Counted from the stretch's first letter, positions 1 to 8,915 are shown. The stretch is 64,000 nt of DNA from Pseudomonadota bacterium (GCA_963205125.1 CAUJJO010000015.1:1-64000); one strand, 5' to 3'. Numbers and translations: made by a program. The notes: generated by a model from the sequence alone, not told the origin.

Positions 1-713
1 GACGAGGCCCGCACCCAGCGCACCTGGCCGTCCGGACGCACGATGCGAAATTCATCCTGATGGCCGCTGGCCTGATGTCGCGCCTGCGTCAGGCCGGTCT
101 GCACCTTGTTCCAGTCGTCGGGATGGCGCAAGCGCCGCATCGCCGCGCCGTCTTCGAGGACGTCTGCGGGGTCCAGGCCGTAGAGCTCGCGCACCCCTTC
201 GCTGACGAACTGGAAGCGGGTGCTGCCGTCGCTGGCCACGCTCTCGAGGAACATGACACCGGGCAATTGGCGCGCCAGCACGGCAAACAGGGCGTCGTTG
301 CGCTCCAGCGCCTGCTGCGCCTGCATGCGCGTGGTGATGTCCTCCACCGTACCTTCGAAGAAGCGCGTGCGGCCGGCGCTATCGAGTACACGATGCGCGT
401 TTTCGCTGACCCACGCCAGCTCGCGGGTTTGGTGACGGTAGACCTGCGAAATCATGCCGACGACCCGGCCATCGCGCTCCAGCGCCTGGCGAAAGCGCTT
501 GCGCTGCAGCCGGTCGACGTACCAGTCCTCTTCGATGCTGTGCACCGCGGCGATCAGCTGCGCTTCCGTCGCGTAGCCGTTGAAGGCCACCAGCGCCCGG
601 TTGGCGCGCAGCATGTGCCCCTCAGGGGTCGATCGGTAGGCACCGATCGGCAACTCCTCGAACAGGGTCGTCCAGTCGGCGCCGGCGGTGTGTTCGTCGC
701 GATGCTCGGTCAC
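1..713 (-). CDS. PAS-domain sensor protein, 3' part beyond the window edge
   Basis: I read this minus-strand frame directly. It starts at a GTG (713-711), 33 bases after the metF stop, and runs off the left edge. The roughly 237 visible residues hold one PAS domain (about 10-130: ELPIGAYRSTPEGHMLRAN, then WVSENAHRVLD and FFEGTVEDIT, the usual PAC ending). A second PAS follows (about 140 on: VSEGVRELYGLDPADVLEDG and DEFRIVRPDGQVRWVRAS). Tandem PAS modules sense small ligands, redox state or light and usually precede a kinase, GGDEF or EAL output domain, which lies outside the window. No signal peptide or membrane segment is visible, so this part is probably cytoplasmic. An in-frame stop at 749-747, which is also the metF stop, rules out a much longer N-terminus. 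The GTG start is inferred and the output domain is unknown. Confidence 0.75.
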   Translation of the reverse strand, partial: MTEHRDEHTAGADWTTLFEELPIGAYRSTPEGHMLRANRALVAFNGYATEAQLIAAVHSIEEDWYVDRLQRKRFRQALERDGRVVGMISQVYRHQTRELAWVSENAHRVLDSAGRTRFFEGTVEDITTRMQAQQALERNDALFAVLARQLPGVMFLESVASDGSTRFQFVSEGVRELYGLDPADVLEDGAAMRRLRHPDDWNKVQTGLTQARHQASGHQDEFRIVRPDGQVRWVRAS

Positions 714-746
714 GGGCCCATGGTAGCCGTCGCGGGCGGGCCCGGT

Positions 747-1586
747 TCAGGGGGCGAGCCGGCGGCAGAGCTCCAGCGACAGGCTCGACTGGTTGAGCGT
801 GTAGAAATGCAGCCCCGGTGCGCCACCGGCCAGCAGGCGCTCGCACAGATGCGTGACCACGTCCAGACCGAAGGCCCGGATCGACGCGTTGTCATCCATG
901 AAGCCTTCCATCTTCAGCGCCACCCAACGCGGGATCTCGATGCCGTCGCGTGCAGCGAACTGCGCGATGCGTGCGTAGTTGTGGATGGGCATGATCCCCG
1001 GCACGACCGGCACCGTCACGCCCAGGCGCTGCACCTCGTCGACGAAGTGGAAGTAGGCGTCGGGGTTGAAGAAGAACTGCGTGATCGCCGCGCTGGCGCC
1101 GGCGGCGACCTTGGCGGCGAAGTGCCGCAGGTCGTGCCGCGCGTAGCGCTGCTCGGGGTGGTATTCAGGGTAGGCCGCGATCTCGATGTGCCAGTCGGGG
1201 CCCTGCGCCTCGCGGATGAAGTGCACCAGCTCGGCGGCGTAGCGAAACTCGCCGGCCACGGCCGTGCCGCTGGGCAGGTCGCCGCGCAGCGCGACGATGC
1301 GCCGGATGCCCTGCGCGCGGTAGGTGGCCAGGATCTCGGCGATGCCCTCGCGCGTGGCGCCCACGCACGACAGGTGCGGGGCCGCTTCGAAACCCGCCGC
1401 CGCGATCGCCTGGACGGTGTGCAGCGTCTTGTCGCGCGTGGAGCCGCCGGCGCCGTAGGTGACGCTGAAGAACTCGGGCTGCAACGCGCCGAGTTCGCGC
1501 ACCACGGTCTCGAGCTTCTGGTCGCCCACCGGCGTATTGGGGGGAAAGAACTCGAAGCTGATCGGCACGGGCAGGGTCATGGTCAT
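747..1586 (-). CDS. metF: 5,10-methylenetetrahydrofolate reductase MetF
   Basis: 279 residues, close to the usual size of bacterial MetF. It reduces 5,10-methylene-THF to 5-methyl-THF with FAD and supplies the methyl group for methionine synthesis in the cytoplasm. The N-terminus carries the family motif ISFEFFPPNT, containing the catalytic Glu. FSVTYGAGGSTRDKT and IVALRGDLPSG follow, then the conserved FNPDAYFHFVDE and PVVPGIMPI segments of the FAD-binding TIM barrel. The ATG overlaps the stop of the upstream small ORF as ATGA, so translation is probably coupled. A second ATG two codons in (MTMT) is an equally possible start. The gene sits in one minus-strand operon behind ahcY, so it may be read from the SAH-riboswitch-controlled transcript. 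That matches its role in regenerating methionine when SAH accumulates. Confidence 0.96.
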   Translation of the reverse strand: MTMTLPVPISFEFFPPNTPVGDQKLETVVRELGALQPEFFSVTYGAGGSTRDKTLHTVQAIAAAGFEAAPHLSCVGATREGIAEILATYRAQGIRRIVALRGDLPSGTAVAGEFRYAAELVHFIREAQGPDWHIEIAAYPEYHPEQRYARHDLRHFAAKVAAGASAAITQFFFNPDAYFHFVDEVQRLGVTVPVVPGIMPIHNYARIAQFAARDGIEIPRWVALKMEGFMDDNASIRAFGLDVVTHLCERLLAGGAPGLHFYTLNQSSLSLELCRRLAP

Positions 1587-1747
1587 GGCAGCTCGCCCGG
1601 ATGGCTGGCAGCGGCTTCATCGGATAGCAGCGCGCGCATTGCGCTGCTGTTGGCGACCACCTTCTCGATCGACAGGTTGACACTCATGAAGTGGCTCCAG
1701 AATGGATCCGCGGATGCATTGTGGATTCGTTGCGCAGCCGGGTTCAT
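1583..1747 (-). CDS. Small translationally coupled ORF between ahcY and metF (54 aa)
   Basis: A 54-codon frame fills the ahcY-metF gap exactly. Its ATG (1747-1745) shares a base with the ahcY stop (TGATG), and its TGA overlaps the metF ATG (ATGA). An internal ATG at 1687 would give a 34-residue product starting MSVNLSIEKVVANSS. The second half has GC-rich codon use like its neighbours, while the first 20 codons do not, which favours the internal start. There is no transmembrane segment, Cys pair or motif that I recognise. Related bacteria often have a small gene in this position, but I cannot assign this one to a family. It could be a real microprotein or just a translational coupler that carries ribosomes into metF. 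Confidence 0.4.
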   Translation of the reverse strand: MNPAAQRIHNASADPFWSHFMSVNLSIEKVVANSSAMRALLSDEAAASHPGELP

Positions 1748-3198
1748 CAATAGCGGTAGCTGTCGGGCTTGTATGGCCCCTGGACCGGCACGCCGATGTA
1801 GGCGGCCTGCTCCTCGGTGAGCGTGGTCAGCTCGGCGTTCAGCGTCTTCAACTGCAGCCGTGCGACCTTCTCGTCCAGGTGCTTGGGCAGGACGTAGACC
1901 TTGCCCTGCTCGTAGAAATCGCTGTGCGTGAAGAGCTCGATCTGTGCGATGGTCTGGTTGGCGAACGAGCTGCTCATCACGTAGCTCGGGTGGCCGGTGC
2001 CGCAGCCCAGGTTCACCAGGCGCCCACGCGCCAGCAGGATGATGCGCTTGATGGGCTGGCCCTCTTCGGCCGGGAAGATCACGTGGTCGACCTGCGGCTT
2101 GATCTCCTCGAAGCGGCAGCGGGCCTCGAGCGCGGCGACGTCGATCTCGTTGTCGAAATGGCCGATGTTGCAGACGATGGCGTTGTGCTTCATCGCCGCC
2201 ATGTGGGCGTAGGTGACCACGTTCTTGTTGCCGGTGGCGGTGACGAAGATGTCGGCCTTGTCCGCCGCCCAGTCCATGGTTACGACGCGGTAGCCCTCCA
2301 TCGCGGCCTGCAGCGCGTTGATGGGGTCGATCTCGGTCACCCAGACCTGCGCGGAGAGCGCGCGCAAGGCCTGCGCCGAACCCTTGCCGACGTCGCCGTA
2401 GCCGGCGACGACGGCGATCTTGCCCGCCACCATCACGTCGGTGGCGCGCTTGATGCCGTCGACCAGGCTCTCGCGGCAGCCGTACAGGTTGTCGAACTTG
2501 CTCTTGGTCACCGAGTCGTTGACGTTGATGGCGCGGAACAGCAGCGCGCCCTTGGCCGACATCTCCTTGAGCCGGTGCACGCCGGTGGTCGTCTCCTCGG
2601 TCACGCCGCTGATCTGCGCGGCCTTGCGGCTGTACCAGCTGGAATCGACCGCCAGCTTGGCCTTGATCGCCGCGAACAGCTCGCGCTCCTCCTCGCTGCC
2701 CGGGTTGGCGAGGACCGAGGCGTCCTTCTCGGCGCGCTTGCCCAGGTGCATCAGCAGCGTGGCGTCGCCGCCATCGTCGAGGATCATGTTCGGGCCCTCG
2801 GCTGCGCTGCCCTGCGCACCGAACTCGAAGATGCGGTGCGTGTAGTCCCAGTAGTCGTGCAGGCTCTCGCCCTTGTAGGCGAACACCGGCGTGCCCTGCA
2901 CGGCCAGCGCCGCGGCGGCATGGTCCTGCGTGCTGAAGATGTTGCACGAGGCCCAGCGCACCGAGGCCCCCAGCGCCTGCAGCGTCTCGACCAGCACGGC
3001 GGTCTGGATCGTCATGTGCAGGCTGCCGGCGATGCGCGCACCGGCCAGAGGCCGGCGCGCGGCGTATTCGTGGCGGATCTCCATCAGCGCGGGCATCTCG
3101 TGCTCGGCGATGGTGATCTCCTTGCGACCCCAGGCGGCGAGAGCGAGGTCGGCGACGGCGTGATCGGTGGCGCGTGCAGGGGGGCGGATGTCGTTCAT
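1747..3198 (-). CDS. ahcY: S-adenosyl-L-homocysteine hydrolase AhcY
   Basis: 483 residues. It reversibly splits SAH into adenosine and homocysteine, removing the product inhibitor of methyltransferases in the cytoplasm. I chose the ATG at 3198 ([15 protein letters not shown]). The frame stays open further upstream, but that part lies inside the riboswitch leader. Visible family features are [16 protein letters not shown], the substrate segments [15 protein letters not shown] and [11 protein letters not shown], the NAD-binding [24 protein letters not shown], and the C-terminal KPDSYRY tail with the conserved Lys and Tyr. The proteobacterial insertion around residues 150-190 is present, as expected for this length. 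It is the first gene of the operon ahcY, small ORF, metF. Confidence 0.97.
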   Translation of the reverse strand: MNDIRPPARATDHAVADLALAAWGRKEITIAEHEMPALMEIRHEYAARRPLAGARIAGSLHMTIQTAVLVETLQALGASVRWASCNIFSTQDHAAAALAVQGTPVFAYKGESLHDYWDYTHRIFEFGAQGSAAEGPNMILDDGGDATLLMHLGKRAEKDASVLANPGSEEERELFAAIKAKLAVDSSWYSRKAAQISGVTEETTTGVHRLKEMSAKGALLFRAINVNDSVTKSKFDNLYGCRESLVDGIKRATDVMVAGKIAVVAGYGDVGKGSAQALRALSAQVWVTEIDPINALQAAMEGYRVVTMDWAADKADIFVTATGNKNVVTYAHMAAMKHNAIVCNIGHFDNEIDVAALEARCRFEEIKPQVDHVIFPAEEGQPIKRIILLARGRLVNLGCGTGHPSYVMSSSFANQTIAQIELFTHSDFYEQGKVYVLPKHLDEKVARLQLKTLNAELTTLTEEQAAYIGVPVQGPYKPDSYRY

Positions 3199-3280
3199 GG
3201 AGGCTCCGGCGGTGGTGAACCCTGCACGGAGGAACGACAGCGGGGCGGACGCCAGAGGCCCCCCCACGAGATCGTTCGTG

Positions 3281-3362
3281 CAGGTGAGCGCAGTTGCGGT
3301 GGGAGGTCTTCCGAGCCTGGCCTGCCCCGACGGGCGGGGAGGTCGCAACGCTCCTCGGAAGC
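3281..3362 (-). promoter_or_regulatory. SAH riboswitch in the ahcY leader
   Basis: Reading the minus strand, the leader contains TTCCGAGGAGCGTTGCGACC, then a GC-rich hairpin, then CCAGGCTCGGAA. The outer strands TTCCGAG and CTCGGAA pair perfectly as P1. A downstream GCGCTCACC can pair with GAGCG to form the pseudoknot. GAGGAGCG-TGCGA, CAGGCTCG and the distal GCGCTCA are the conserved elements of the SAH riboswitch, which raises expression when SAH accumulates. A minus-strand -10-like TAGAAT at 3380-3375 would start transcription just before P1. Its place before ahcY fits the known distribution in betaproteobacteria. Confidence 0.9.
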
Positions 3363-3497
3363 GAAGTGGCGCGCATTCTAGCGACGCGTGTGGCCGCCCG
3401 CGATAGCCACGCGCCGCAGCAGGAGGCTTGCGCATGGCATATTCCCGCGCCAACCCCCTCGCCGATCCGTCGGCGAACCCATTGGAGACCCCACCTC

Positions 3498-3728
3498 ATG
3501 GCCGACACCTGGCTGCCCACGCTGATCACCGACACCCCGCAGGCGGGCTTCGATCTGGCAATCACCCTCAGTCGCAAAGGCGTGCGTTACACGCAGCCCG
3601 ATGTCGAGGTGCTGAAGAAGCTGCGTCCGGTCTACGCCGAGGACGCTGACGCGCTCATCGCCTCGTCGCAGGTCATCGCGATCAACTTCCAGACCATCGC
3701 CGCGGCAAACAACTACTGGCGCAAGTGA
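3498..3728 (+). CDS. Small conserved-looking protein of unknown function (76 aa)
   Basis: 76 residues from the ATG at 3498 (MADTWLPTLITDTPQAG), with a weak GGAGA about 14 bases upstream. The frame is open further upstream, but that would run into the divergent ahcY promoter region. The protein is mostly soluble, with no signal peptide or obvious metal site, and ends in an Asn-Tyr-Trp-Arg-Lys tail. Its TGA overlaps the GTG start of the HAD phosphatase as GTGA, suggesting a coupled operon. I do not recognise the family. Confidence 0.6.
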   Translation: MADTWLPTLITDTPQAGFDLAITLSRKGVRYTQPDVEVLKKLRPVYAEDADALIASSQVIAINFQTIAAANNYWRK

Positions 3729-4540
3729 GCGGCGCCCCGTCGCGCCCGCGGCCGCTGGCGCAGTGCCCGCCTGGGGACTTGCGGGACGTGATCGGCGTGA
3801 TGACCGACATCGACGACACGCTCACGCGGGCGGGCACGATCGAGCCGCAGGCGCTGCAGGCGCTGCACGATCTGCAGGCGGGCGGCGTCCCGGTGATCGC
3901 CATCACCGGCCGACCGCACGGCTGGAGCCTGCCGCATGCCGCGGCCTGGCCGCTGGCGGCGCTGGTGGCCGAGAACGGGGCCGTCGCATTGATCCCGCAC
4001 GCGCAGGGTGGCGTGCGCACCGAGTTTGCCCAGGACGAGGCCACGCGCGCGCGCAATGCGCAGCGCCTGCAGGCGGTGGCCGCGCAGGTGCTGTGCGAGG
4101 TACCGGGGGCGGTGCTGGCCACCGACAGCGCCGGGCGCCTGACCGATATCGCGGTCGACCACAGTGAGTTCCACCACCTGGATGCAGCCGCCATCGCGCG
4201 CGTCGTGGCGCTGATGCAGGCCGCGGGCATGACGGCCACGGTCAGCTCCATCCACGTCAACGGCTGGTTCGGCACCCACGACAAGTACAGTGGCGCGCAG
4301 TGGATGCTGCAGCGCCTGTTCGGACGCCGTCTGGAAGACGAACTCGGGTGCTGGGTCTACGTCGGCGACAGCACCAACGACCAGCCCTTGTTCGAGCGCT
4401 TCCCGCACAGCGTGGGCGTGGCCAACCTGCGCCGCTTTGCCGATCAGCTCCAGCACTGGCCAACCTGGATCACGCAGGGCGAGCGCGGTGCGGGCTTTGC
4501 CGAAGTGGCCGCGGCATTGCGGGCGGCCCGCCCGCAATGA
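3725..4540 (+). CDS. HAD-superfamily (Cof/IIB type) phosphatase, possible sugar-phosphatase
   Basis: 271 residues starting at a GTG that overlaps the previous stop. It is a HAD hydrolase: motif I is MTDIDDTLT (DxD nucleophile and acid/base near residue 29), motif II is the Thr in AITGRPHG, and the acidic motif III is GDSTNDQPLFE. The cap inserted between motifs II and III, with NGAVALIPHAQG and HVNGWFGTHDKYSGAQWML, resembles type IIB phosphatases of the sucrose- or mannosyl-3-phosphoglycerate-phosphatase group. The substrate is probably a small phosphorylated sugar or glycerate, but I cannot tell which. It is cytoplasmic. Its end overlaps the start of the MFS gene (ATGA), so the two are probably co-expressed. 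Confidence 0.85.
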   Translation: MSGAPSRPRPLAQCPPGDLRDVIGVMTDIDDTLTRAGTIEPQALQALHDLQAGGVPVIAITGRPHGWSLPHAAAWPLAALVAENGAVALIPHAQGGVRTEFAQDEATRARNAQRLQAVAAQVLCEVPGAVLATDSAGRLTDIAVDHSEFHHLDAAAIARVVALMQAAGMTATVSSIHVNGWFGTHDKYSGAQWMLQRLFGRRLEDELGCWVYVGDSTNDQPLFERFPHSVGVANLRRFADQLQHWPTWITQGERGAGFAEVAAALRAARPQ

Positions 4541-5712
4541 TCGACGCGCCCGCAGCGCGCACGCTGCCAGCGGCGCTGGCCCTGGCGCTGGCGGCTGCCG
4601 TGTCGCTGGGGCTGGCGCGCTTCTCGTACGCGCTGCTGCTGCCACCGATGCGGCAGGATCTGGCCTGGAACTACGTCACCGCCGGCGGCATGAACACGCT
4701 CAATGCGGTGGGCTACCTGATCGGTGCGCTGCTGATGCCGCGGCTGATGCGGCGCCTGGATGCGCGCTGGCTGATGCTTGCCGGCGGCGCGGGTGCCGCA
4801 CTGTTGCTGGCCCTGCACGCCACCACGCGCGCCGACGCGCTACTGGCGCTGCTGCGCACGGCCACCGGAGTGTGCAGCGCGGCAAGCTTCGTCGGCGGCG
4901 GCCTGCTTGCGGCGCGCCTGGCCAGCCGCGTGCCGGCACGCAGCGGACTGGTGCTGGGCATCTACTACGGCGGCGTGGGCATGGGCATCATCGGCTCGGC
5001 GCTGCTCGTGCCGCCGCTGGTCGACGCGGCGCCGCAGCGCTGGCCGGCCGCGTGGCTCGTGCTCGCGCTGGCAGCGGCGCTGTTCACGGTGCTGACTGCG
5101 CTGGGCACGCGCAGCCTGCGGGCGCCGCCGGCAGCCGGCGCCCCGCGCACGCATGCGGCGCTCGGGGGGCTGGCCTTGGGCCTGGCGGGCTACACGATGT
5201 TCGGCCTGGGCTATATCGCCTACATGACCTTCATCATCACGCTCTTGCGCGAGCAGGGGCTGCCAAGCGCGTCGGTGATCGGCTTCTACGTGCTGCTGGG
5301 CGTGGGCGTGGTGGCGTCGTCCTGGCTCTGGGCCGGCTTGCTGCAGCGGCATCGCAACGGGCGACCGATGGCGATCCTCAACGCACTGCTGGCGCTGGCC
5401 ACCGTGCTGCCGGTGCTGAGCGCACGGCCGCTGGTGGTTTTCGTCTCGGGGGCCCTGTTCGGCGGTGTGTTCCTCTCGGTGGTCGCGTCGACGACGGCTC
5501 TGGTGCGGCACAACCTGCCGCCAGCGGACTGGCCGGCGGGCATTGCCGCGTTCACGATCGTGTTTGCCGCCGGACAGATCGTCGGGCCGACGGTGGTCGG
5601 CTGGATCGCCGACGGCAGCGGCGGCCTGGCGCGTGGCTTCGTTGCCAGTGCGGCGGTGCTGGCGCTAGGCGCCCTGCTGGCCGCGCTGCAGCGGGCGCTG
5701 CCGCGGACCTGA
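4537..5712 (+). CDS. MFS transporter, YbfB/YjiJ-like
   Basis: 391 residues with about 12 hydrophobic segments spread over the whole length and short hydrophilic loops, as in major facilitator transporters. The N-terminus (ALAAAVSLGLARFSYALLLPPM) is typical of the YbfB/YjiJ subgroup, whose opening helix carries the LGxARFxYxLLLPxM signature. The central loop is short (about residues 195-210). The protein lies in the inner membrane and the cargo is unknown. It overlaps the upstream HAD gene by 4 bases and is followed after about 39 bases by an MBL hydrolase, making a plausible four-gene operon. Confidence 0.88.
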   Translation: MIDAPAARTLPAALALALAAAVSLGLARFSYALLLPPMRQDLAWNYVTAGGMNTLNAVGYLIGALLMPRLMRRLDARWLMLAGGAGAALLLALHATTRADALLALLRTATGVCSAASFVGGGLLAARLASRVPARSGLVLGIYYGGVGMGIIGSALLVPPLVDAAPQRWPAAWLVLALAAALFTVLTALGTRSLRAPPAAGAPRTHAALGGLALGLAGYTMFGLGYIAYMTFIITLLREQGLPSASVIGFYVLLGVGVVASSWLWAGLLQRHRNGRPMAILNALLALATVLPVLSARPLVVFVSGALFGGVFLSVVASTTALVRHNLPPADWPAGIAAFTIVFAAGQIVGPTVVGWIADGSGGLARGFVASAAVLALGALLAALQRALPRT

Positions 5713-5751
5713 ACCCATCGGCTTGCCGGCCCAACAAGGAGGATGCAGCCC

Positions 5752-6690
5752 ATGCCGTCCGCATCGAGCGACCCGCTGTCGGGCATCACCGTCATCGAGC
5801 GGGGTTGGCTCTCGGCCAACAACGTGCTGATCCACGCCGCCGCGGGTGAGGCCGGTGCGCTGCTGGTCGATACCGCGCACGTCAACCACGCGGTGCAGAC
5901 GCTGGCGCTCGTCGAGCAGGCGCTGGCGGGGCGCCCTCTCGAGCGCATCATCAACACGCATCTGCACTCCGATCACTGCGGCGGCAACGCCGTGCTGCAA
6001 CAGGCCTTCGGCGTGCCGGTGGCGATTCCGCCGGGGCAGGCCGATGCGGTCGTGACCTGGGACGAGGACGCGCTCAGTTACCGCGCCACCGGCCAGCGCA
6101 TGCAGCCCTTCTGCCACGATGCGCTGATCGCCCCCGGCGAGCTGCTGCGCGCAGGCGGGCGCGACTGGGAGATCGTCGCCGCACCCGGCCACGACCCGGA
6201 CATGGTGATGCTCTTCGACCGGGGCGCCGGCGTGCTGCTGTCGGCCGATGCGCTGTGGGAGAACGGCTTCGGCGTCATCTTCCCCGAGATCGCCGGAGAA
6301 CCCGGCTTTGGCGATCAGCAGGCGGTGCTCGACCTCGTTGCCAGCCTGCCGGTGCGGCTGGTCGTGCCGGGGCACGGGCGGCCCTTTGCCGATATCGGCG
6401 CTGCGCTGGCGCGCGCGCAGGCGCGCTTGCAAGGCTTTCGCAAGGAGCCGGCGCGGCATGCCCAGCATGCGGTCAAGGTGCTCCTGAAATACCACCTGAT
6501 GGAGGAAGGCGCGCAGTCACTGCCGGCGCTGCGCGCCTGGGCCGATGGCACGCCGCTGCTGCACGGGCTGTGGCAGCGCCACCCGCCGCCGGGCGTGCGC
6601 TCAGCGGCGGCGTGGATCGACAAGGCGCTCGCCGACCTGGTGCAGGCGGGCGTGCTGCGCGTGCAGGACGGCGTCGTCCACGACACCTGA
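5752..6690 (+). CDS. Metallo-beta-lactamase-fold hydrolase
   Basis: 312 residues. The metal-binding signature THLHSDHCGG (HxHxDH) is near residue 65. Further ligands are the His in APGHDPDM, the Asp in LLSADALW and the His in VVPGHGRP, so a complete dinuclear site is likely. The C-terminal helical part (about 225-312) resembles glyoxalase-II/MBL proteins that act on thioesters or lactones, but the substrate is not clear. I preferred the ATG at 5752 over 5743 because AAGGAGG (5736-5742) is spaced correctly for it and touches the earlier ATG directly. The gene converges on metK with an 8-base gap. Confidence 0.87.
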   Translation: MPSASSDPLSGITVIERGWLSANNVLIHAAAGEAGALLVDTAHVNHAVQTLALVEQALAGRPLERIINTHLHSDHCGGNAVLQQAFGVPVAIPPGQADAVVTWDEDALSYRATGQRMQPFCHDALIAPGELLRAGGRDWEIVAAPGHDPDMVMLFDRGAGVLLSADALWENGFGVIFPEIAGEPGFGDQQAVLDLVASLPVRLVVPGHGRPFADIGAALARAQARLQGFRKEPARHAQHAVKVLLKYHLMEEGAQSLPALRAWADGTPLLHGLWQRHPPPGVRSAAAWIDKALADLVQAGVLRVQDGVVHDT

Positions 6691-6698
6691 GCAGCGTC

Positions 6699-7877
6699 CT
6701 ACAGACCGGCCGCGGCGCGCAGCGCGGCGGCGCGGTCGGTGCGCTCCCACGTGAACTCGGGCTCGTCGCGGCCGAAGTGGCCGTAGGCGGCGGTCTTCTC
6801 GTAGATCGGGCGCAGCAGGTCCAGCATCTGGATGATGCCCTTGGGGCGCAGGTCGAAGTGGTCGTGGATGAGCGCGGCGATGCGCTCGTCGGGGATCACG
6901 CCCGTGCCCTCGGTGTAGACGGTGACGTTCATCGGCTTGGCCACGCCGATGGCGTAGGCCACCTGCACCTGGCACTGCCGTGCGATGCCGGCGGCGACCA
7001 CGTTCTTGGCCACGTAGCGCGCGGCGTAGGCGGCCGAGCGGTCGACCTTGCTCGGGTCCTTGCCGCTGAAGGCGCCGCCGCCGTGCGGGCAGGCGCCGCC
7101 GTAGGTGTCGACGATGATCTTGCGCCCGGTCAGGCCGCAGTCGCCCTGCGGGCCGCCGACGACGAAGCGGCCCGTGGGGTTGACGAGGTAGCGCGTGTCC
7201 TTGAGCCACTCCCTGGGCAGCACCGGCTTGATGATCTCCTCGACGACGGCCTCGACGAACTCGGGCTTCATCTTGTCGCCCAGGCTCCACTCGGGCGCGT
7301 GCTGGGTCGAGAGCACGACGGTGTCGATCGAGTGCGGGCGGCCGTCGACGTAGCGCATCGTCACCTGGCTCTTGGCGTCCGGGCGCAGGTAGGGCATGCG
7401 GCCGTCCTTGCGCAGCTGCGCCTGGCGCTCGACGAGGCGGTGCGCGTAGTAGATCGGCGCAGGCATCAGCGTGTCGGTCTCGTCGCAGGCGTAGCCGAAC
7501 ATCAGGCCCTGGTCGCCGGCACCGGTGTTGAGGTGGTCGTCGCTGGCGTGGTCCACGCCCTGGGCGATGTCGTTGCTCTGCTTGTCGTAGGCCACGAGCA
7601 CGGCGCAGCCCTTGTAGTCGATGCCGTACTCGGTGTTGTCGTAGCCGATGCGCTTGATGGTGTCGCGCGCGACCTGGATGTAGTCGACATGCGCGTTGGT
7701 GGTGATCTCGCCGGCGAGCACGACCAGGCCGGTGTTGCACAGCGTCTCGGCGGCGACGCGGCTCCTCGGGTCTTCGCGGAAGATGGCGTCGAGGATGGCA
7801 TCCGAGACCTGGTCGGCGACCTTGTCGGGGTGGCCTTCGGAGACGGATTCGGAAGTGAAGAGAAAGTCGTTCGCCAC
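6699..7877 (-). CDS. metK: S-adenosylmethionine synthetase MetK
   Basis: 392 residues, the standard length. It makes SAM from ATP and methionine in the cytoplasm. All signature motifs are visible: the N-terminal [17 protein letters not shown] with the ATP-site His and Asp, the hexapeptide GAGDQG followed by [10 protein letters not shown], the flexible-loop region, and the P-loop-like [19 protein letters not shown]. It functions with the ahcY-metF operon nearby as the other half of the methyl cycle. A separate long and structured leader precedes it. Confidence 0.97.
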   Translation of the reverse strand: MANDFLFTSESVSEGHPDKVADQVSDAILDAIFREDPRSRVAAETLCNTGLVVLAGEITTNAHVDYIQVARDTIKRIGYDNTEYGIDYKGCAVLVAYDKQSNDIAQGVDHASDDHLNTGAGDQGLMFGYACDETDTLMPAPIYYAHRLVERQAQLRKDGRMPYLRPDAKSQVTMRYVDGRPHSIDTVVLSTQHAPEWSLGDKMKPEFVEAVVEEIIKPVLPREWLKDTRYLVNPTGRFVVGGPQGDCGLTGRKIIVDTYGGACPHGGGAFSGKDPSKVDRSAAYAARYVAKNVVAAGIARQCQVQVAYAIGVAKPMNVTVYTEGTGVIPDERIAALIHDHFDLRPKGIIQMLDLLRPIYEKTAAYGHFGRDEPEFTWERTDRAAALRAAAGL

Positions 7878-8054
7878 GGTGGTGCTCCTGCATGAATTCC
7901 GGCTGCGTCGACCGGGCCGGGAACACCTGGGCGAACGCTTTAGCGGATGAAGCCCCGGAGCCGCTCGGCCCCGAGCCCCGGCGGCGCGCCGTTATCCTTC
8001 GCGCCGCCCGTCGCCCCGCAAGTTGTCCTTTAACTCAGCGACGCGCCGATTATA
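7878..8054 (-). promoter_or_regulatory. metK promoter and structured 5' leader with two AAGGA-loop hairpins
   Basis: On the minus strand a perfect TATAAT lies at 8054-8049. Just downstream is a hairpin (8043-8009) with arms CGTCGC/GCGACG and the loop element AAAGGACAAC. A second hairpin (8008-7980) follows, with a perfect 9-bp stem GGCGGCGCG/CGCGCCGCC and the loop AAGGATAACGG. Further on are GCTCG-GGGC-CGAGC and a CGC-TAAA-GCG element before the metK start. Two stems presenting AAGGA(C/T)AAC in the loop look designed. They could be a SAM/methionine sensor or sites for a GGA-binding protein such as CsrA. I see no match to the riboswitch consensus sequences I know. Confidence 0.5.
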
Positions 8055-8060
8055 GAAAGC

Positions 8061-8915
8061 ATGCTCGCACTCCTGCGCTGGATCTCGAGGTGGCCTTTGT
8101 GGCTTCTGCACGCGCTGGGCGGGGGGCTGGGCTGGCTGACCTACGCCGCGTCGCCGAGCTACCGGCGTCGATTGCGCGCCAACGCCGCGGCCGCGGGCGT
8201 GTCGACGGCCGACCGGCGCGCCTCGGTGGCCGAGGCCGGGCGGCTGGTCGCCGAGCTGCCGCGGCTGTGGCTGCGCCCGCCCGAGCAGCCGATCGCCGAC
8301 GCGCTGCACTGGGAGGGCCGCGAGGTGCTGCAGGCGCTGCTGGCGCGCGGGCGCGGCCTCGTGCTGCTGACGCCGCACCTGGGCAGCTTCGAGGTCTCGG
8401 CGCAGGCCTATGCGCAGGAGTTCGGGAGCGTGCAGCCGATGACGGTGCTCTACCGCCCGGCGCGCAAGCGCCTGCTGCGCGAGCTGGAGGAAACCGCCCG
8501 CGCGCGGCCCGCGCTGGCCACCGCGCCGGCCACGCTCGCGGGCGTGCGCCAGATGCTGCGCGCACTGAAGAAGGGGCAGACGGTGGGCCTGCTGCCCGAC
8601 CAGGTGCCGCCGCAAGGCATGGGCGTGTGGGTGCCCTTCTTCGGCCAGGACGCCTACACGATGACGCTGGCCGCGCGCCTGGTGCAGCAGACGGGTGCGG
8701 CGGTCGGCCTGCTGTGGACCGAGCGGCTGCCCGGCGGGCGCGGCTACCTCGTGCACGCGGGCGAGCTGCCCGAGCCGCTGCCGGCGGACGCCGACGAGGC
8801 GAGCGCGGCGCGCATCATCAACCGCGCGATGGAGGCGGTGATCCTGCGCTGCCCGCGGCAGTACCTCTGGGGCTACCACCGCTACAAGCAGCCGCGCCGT
8901 GCGGAGGGCGCCTGA
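8061..8915 (+). CDS. Lipid A biosynthesis acyltransferase-like protein (LpxL/HtrB family), copy 1
   Basis: 284 residues. Members of this family transfer an acyl chain to lipid A precursors at the inner membrane. Visible features are an N-terminal hydrophobic anchor (WISRWPLWLLHALGGGLGWL), the catalytic LTPHLGSFE (HX4E), the conserved LLPDQVP, the GVWVPFFG segment, and the C-terminal CPRQYLWGYHRYK. There is no clear ribosome-binding site. A -10-like TATAGA ends only a few bases before the ATG, so the mRNA may be nearly leaderless. The stop overlaps the start of a second family member (TGATG). The two paralogues probably add the two secondary acyl chains. Confidence 0.92.
   Translation: MLALLRWISRWPLWLLHALGGGLGWLTYAASPSYRRRLRANAAAAGVSTADRRASVAEAGRLVAELPRLWLRPPEQPIADALHWEGREVLQALLARGRGLVLLTPHLGSFEVSAQAYAQEFGSVQPMTVLYRPARKRLLRELEETARARPALATAPATLAGVRQMLRALKKGQTVGLLPDQVPPQGMGVWVPFFGQDAYTMTLAARLVQQTGAAVGLLWTERLPGGRGYLVHAGELPEPLPADADEASAARIINRAMEAVILRCPRQYLWGYHRYKQPRRAEGA

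Noticed and set aside
7878..8054. SAM-II or SAH/SAM riboswitch in the metK leader
   Set aside because: The hairpin and loop sequences do not match those consensus elements. I kept it as an unassigned structured leader.
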